A DNA stretch of 64,000 nucleotides from Halosolutus halophilus (GTDB lineage Archaea > Halobacteriota > Halobacteria > Halobacteriales > Natrialbaceae): assembly GCF_022869805.1 (NCBI RefSeq), contig NZ_CP094974.1, forward strand, positions 496,001-560,000, in the 5' to 3' direction. The position numbers and the translations under genes were made by a program. Shown here piece after piece: positions 61,481 through 64,000 of the stretch. The notes below the pieces were generated by a model. That model saw only the letters and a program-made list of their open reading frames with translations. It had not been told where the DNA came from and made no database searches. Positions within the stretch are counted from its first letter, which is position 1; each line of letters begins with the position of its first letter.

Positions 61481-62053
61481 TCAGTTGCCGACGGCGGGTG
61501 CCGAGCCGAGATGGGTCCAGACGCGGAGCGAGACGAATACGACGAGCGCAGCCACGATCAGGGAGAGCTCCGGGTGGGTCTGGGGCTGCTGGTAGAGCTC
61601 GAGGAGCCGCATCCAGGGGGCGACGCTGTCGCCCGGATAGCGAGGGGCGGGGAGGACCGGCCAGAGCAGGAACGTCAGGTCGGCGTGGATGCCCGCCAGC
61701 AGGGGCCCGAGGCTGTCGCCGACGAGATGCGAGAGGTAGCCAACGCCGAACGCCGCCGGGGCGACGGCCCCGAGCTGGTGGGTCCGGCTGTGCGCGGGCG
61801 TCCGCCGGCGGAGCGCGTGGGCGCCCCCGCTGACGAAGCCCACGAGGAGCGCGGTGATTAGGAGCGAATGGCCGACCGAGCGGCCGCTCGCGAGCACGCC
61901 ACCGTACGCCAGCGGCTTATCGAGTAGATCGGGGAGTTGACTGCCGATCGCCAGCGGGACGAGGGCCCAGCGCACCGGCAGCGGCCGACGGGCCAGGACG
62001 GCGTAGGCGACGTACCAGAGATACGCGAAGGCGAGATGGCCGAGCGGAAACAC
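61481..62053 (-). CDS. DUF457/YdjM-like membrane-bound metal-dependent hydrolase, 190 aa
   Basis: This is a paralogue of 891-1430. It begins MFPLGHLAFAYLWYVAYAVL (GTG start at 62053) and contains AIGSQLPDLLDKPLAYGG, then GRSVGHSLLITALLVGFVSG and VGYLSHLVGDSLGPLLAG. The His and Asp residues of the family metal site (P-D-L-L-D-K-P, G-H-S-L, S-H-x-x-G-D) are all present, and the last of these is better preserved here than in the first copy. About five helices are predicted. The GTG start is chosen by alignment with the paralogue, which also begins at GTG. The EATQ microprotein copy D follows on the same strand. Confidence 0.75.
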   Translation of the reverse strand: MFPLGHLAFAYLWYVAYAVLARRPLPVRWALVPLAIGSQLPDLLDKPLAYGGVLASGRSVGHSLLITALLVGFVSGGAHALRRRTPAHSRTHQLGAVAPAAFGVGYLSHLVGDSLGPLLAGIHADLTFLLWPVLPAPRYPGDSVAPWMRLLELYQQPQTHPELSLIVAALVVFVSLRVWTHLGSAPAVGN

Positions 62054-62936
62054 GCCGGGGTGTTGACCGCGAGACGTGATAAGTGCGTCCGGGGCGGGGC
62101 GCACACGGCGAGATGGGGTGGCTCCGTCGTGGCGACTGCTGTCGAACCCGACACGATCGCCACGGGCTTGCCGGCACGGACGGCGGCGCACGGCGCGACG
62201 CGGGAGCGAGAAGCACGTCTTCAGGGCGCTGGAAGCACCTGCTCCGGGAGTTCGATAGCTCCACGGAGGAGGATGGCGGGTCGAGGGGGGCACCGGCCGA
62301 CTGTCTCGACGGGCTCCGTTACGCGGTGATGGGCGTCGCCGGAGGCGTCGTCGACGCCGGCCCGACGAGGTCGGGACTGCTGACGGACGCCCGTGATCAC
62401 CGCCCGCCGCGGCACTCCGCGCGCCATGCGTATCACGGGAGCGCGCAGTCGCCGCCAGCGATCGCAGCACGCCTGCCCCTGACCGTGGGGACGGACGAGG
62501 CCATCACCCGGAAGTGGTAGAGCGCCGGTGCCGCCGAGCGCCGCCCCTCGCAGTCGGCTCTCTCCGCTGTGCTCGCCCCGCCGGTCGAGTCGGCGTCGGC
62601 CGCGCTACCGGAGCGCTCCCGGCACGTCGACACGCGGACCGAGTCGAGGCGCGTGTGGTCGACGGACCCGACCAAGAGGTCGACGTCGCCGGCGGAATGG
62701 CGCCGCGATCACATCGCTGCGCGGTGCCGTGCACACGTGGTGCGTAACACAAAACGGCGCTGGACTCGCCGGGCCAGTAGGCCGCCAGCTACGACGACGC
62801 GACGGGACGGGCGCGCCGACACAGGACGGTCAGGGGAGCCCCCCTCACGGTGGAGCACGGGTCAGGCCGTTGGAACGCGTGCGTTCGCGGCCGCCGCCGG
62901 CCGATCGGGGCGCCACCGCACGGCCGGACTGCCCCC
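62054..62936. other. Gene-poor region, no gene seen
   Basis: These 883 GC-rich bases contain long open frames on both strands, as expected by chance at this composition, but none resembles a protein family. A plus-strand LDGLRYAVMG near 62310-62340 recalls the end of phage terminases but is too short to count. Confidence 0.35.
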
Positions 62937-64000
62937 TCACTCGAGCCAGTCGACGAACGGGTCGTTCGACTCGGCGCGCCGAATGTACTCCCGCTGGGTC
63001 TCCGTAATCGCGGCCGCGAGATCCTCGCCCTCGTCGAGTCGCTCCTGTACCTGCCGTCGCTTCCACCGACTCGGCGTCGTCGTCGCGTCCCAGCGCCCTT
63101 CGATGGGGGCAAGCAGCTCTGCGACCCGGTCGGGGCGGAACCCCCGCTCGCGGAGCCCACGACGGGCGAGGGTGAAGAGTTCGTCGTAGATGACGGCGGC
63201 GTCGTGACTCCGGGTGCCGTCACGGGTGACCCAGGCGAGGTCGGCGTCGAGGCCGTCGCGGGCCGCAGCGTACAGCGACTCCTGTGCGGCCGTCCAGGAC
63301 AGCGTCCGCAGGGGGTGGTCGGTCGCGATGATCCCGTGGAGCAGGCCGACGACCAACGCTTGGAACCCGATCACGTCCGCGACAGCGGGTTGGGCAGCCA
63401 GCGGCCGGTACTCGATCCGCGGCCCCTCGGGCCCGAGAATCGGCCGGATCCACCGCCAACAGGTCCCCTGCTTGTGCAGCAGTTCCCAGTACTCGGCGGC
63501 GAACCCCGTGCGAGGCCCCGTCTCGACCCACTCGCGCAGACACGGCGCACACCGGCGGTCGTCGACGACCCGGTCGATCACGTCGGCGGGCGCCTCGAGA
63601 TCACGGGGCAACCGGACCTTCCCCGGTTCGCGGACGTTCATCGCCTCGAAGATCGGCACGCGCAGTTCGGCCATCCCGTCGAGGATGGTCTCGGGCTCGG
63701 CGTCGTCGTAGAGGTCCGGCGGCAGGAACGGCGCGTTCGTCGACAGCGCGAGGATCGGGCCGGCAGTGCGCAGCGCGACGTTGAAATACGCCGGGAAGGC
63801 GTCGGTCGGGACCTGCAGGTGGACCTGTAGTGACGTGGCGAGTGACTCGACGAGGATGGTCGGGAAGGACCGCGTACAGCCGGGCACGTCGAGTTCGATC
63901 GGCCCGTGGGCGGTGAGATCGGCGTCGAGCGCGTAGTACCGCGGCTCGGGGGCCATGTTCGCCGGGACGGCGATCTCACCCGCGTAGTCGACGGCCGTCA
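62937..64000 (-). CDS. Glutamate-cysteine-ligase-like protein, 5' end outside the window
   Basis: The gene continues past the right edge; about 354 codons are visible. Motifs include [53 protein letters not shown] followed by [10 protein letters not shown], and a C-terminal [20 protein letters not shown]. The L-S-x-N-(A/S)-P-F and R-x-E-x-R-x-(L/F) patterns are typical of GCS2-type glutamate-cysteine ligases, the first step of gamma-glutamylcysteine synthesis, which haloarchaea use as main thiol. The closer identity (true ligase or a related unknown family) is not certain. No second thiol-pathway gene is visible beside it. The upstream frame is open to the window edge. Confidence 0.6.
   Translation of the reverse strand, partial: TAVDYAGEIAVPANMAPEPRYYALDADLTAHGPIELDVPGCTRSFPTILVESLATSLQVHLQVPTDAFPAYFNVALRTAGPILALSTNAPFLPPDLYDDAEPETILDGMAELRVPIFEAMNVREPGKVRLPRDLEAPADVIDRVVDDRRCAPCLREWVETGPRTGFAAEYWELLHKQGTCWRWIRPILGPEGPRIEYRPLAAQPAVADVIGFQALVVGLLHGIIATDHPLRTLSWTAAQESLYAAARDGLDADLAWVTRDGTRSHDAAVIYDELFTLARRGLRERGFRPDRVAELLAPIEGRWDATTTPSRWKRRQVQERLDEGEDLAAAITETQREYIRRAESNDPFVDWLE

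Noticed and set aside
62300-62345. LDGLRYAVMG, similar to the end of phage terminase large subunits
   Set aside because: Only about ten residues match, with no ATPase or nuclease motif and no phage genes nearby.

Overview
The window comes from a halophilic archaeon (class Halobacteria). The coding DNA is GC-rich, and the predicted proteins are acidic, with Asp and Glu in excess. Secreted proteins carry twin-arginine signals, often followed by a lipobox Cys. Regulators and basal factors are archaeal: TFB, a bacterio-opsin-activator-like regulator, TrmB and IclR families, and an Orc1/Cdc6 relic. Many promoters have a TATA-like box about 25-33 bases before the start codon, as expected for leaderless haloarchaeal transcripts. 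No rRNA, tRNA or CRISPR array was seen. Genus and replicon cannot be decided. The many decayed genes and insertion-sequence relics suggest an accessory region or secondary replicon.

Layout. 0-9 kb: small haloarchaeal regulators and zinc ribbons, a DUF457-type membrane protein, a metallo-beta-lactamase-fold hydrolase, a PAS/GAF/HTH regulator and a TFB. 9-20 kb: carbon metabolism (lactate permease, a large FAD/Fe-S D-lactate dehydrogenase-type protein, IclR regulator, malate synthase) between two dead IS6-like elements, plus relics of malic enzyme and Orc1/Cdc6. 22-36 kb: a beta-glucan locus with a GH3 beta-glucosidase, a complete peptide/oligosaccharide ABC importer, a large secreted GH81 endo-1,3-beta-glucanase and a TrmB-family regulator. 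36-49 kb: a patchwork of redox and stress genes (PadR, DsrE, GH15, DUF3179, disulfide reductase, UspA) with several truncated or frameshifted neighbours. 49-58 kb: an NarO/DmsR-like regulator, NAD(P)H-hydrate epimerase, a second DUF3179 gene, an ATPase with a nuclease-like C-terminus, and VapBC. 58-64 kb: duplicated relics of the left end, a patatin-like lipase, another DUF457 protein and part of a glutamate-cysteine-ligase-like gene.

How the genes fit together. The beta-glucan locus is self-contained. The secreted GH81 enzyme would cut laminarin-type beta-1,3-glucan outside the cell, the ABC importer would take up oligomers, cytoplasmic GH3 would release glucose, and the TrmB protein is the obvious sugar sensor. 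A perfect palindrome lies between the TATA box and start of the importer operon. Lactate permease plus D-lactate dehydrogenase form a lactate-use pair. IclR plus malate synthase point to C2 (acetate/glyoxylate) assimilation.

The least explained feature is a family of 35-42 residue acidic microproteins sharing the core EATQ-x-(D/E/Q)-VD-(A/E)-A. It occurs four times (about 1.5, 20.3, 58.7 and 61.3 kb). The three intact copies have their own leaderless-type promoter, and every copy lies on the same strand as a DUF457-like multi-pass membrane protein or its relic. Two of these sites share a duplicated segment with a 61-residue membrane protein, intact at 1.9 kb and dead at 59.1 kb.
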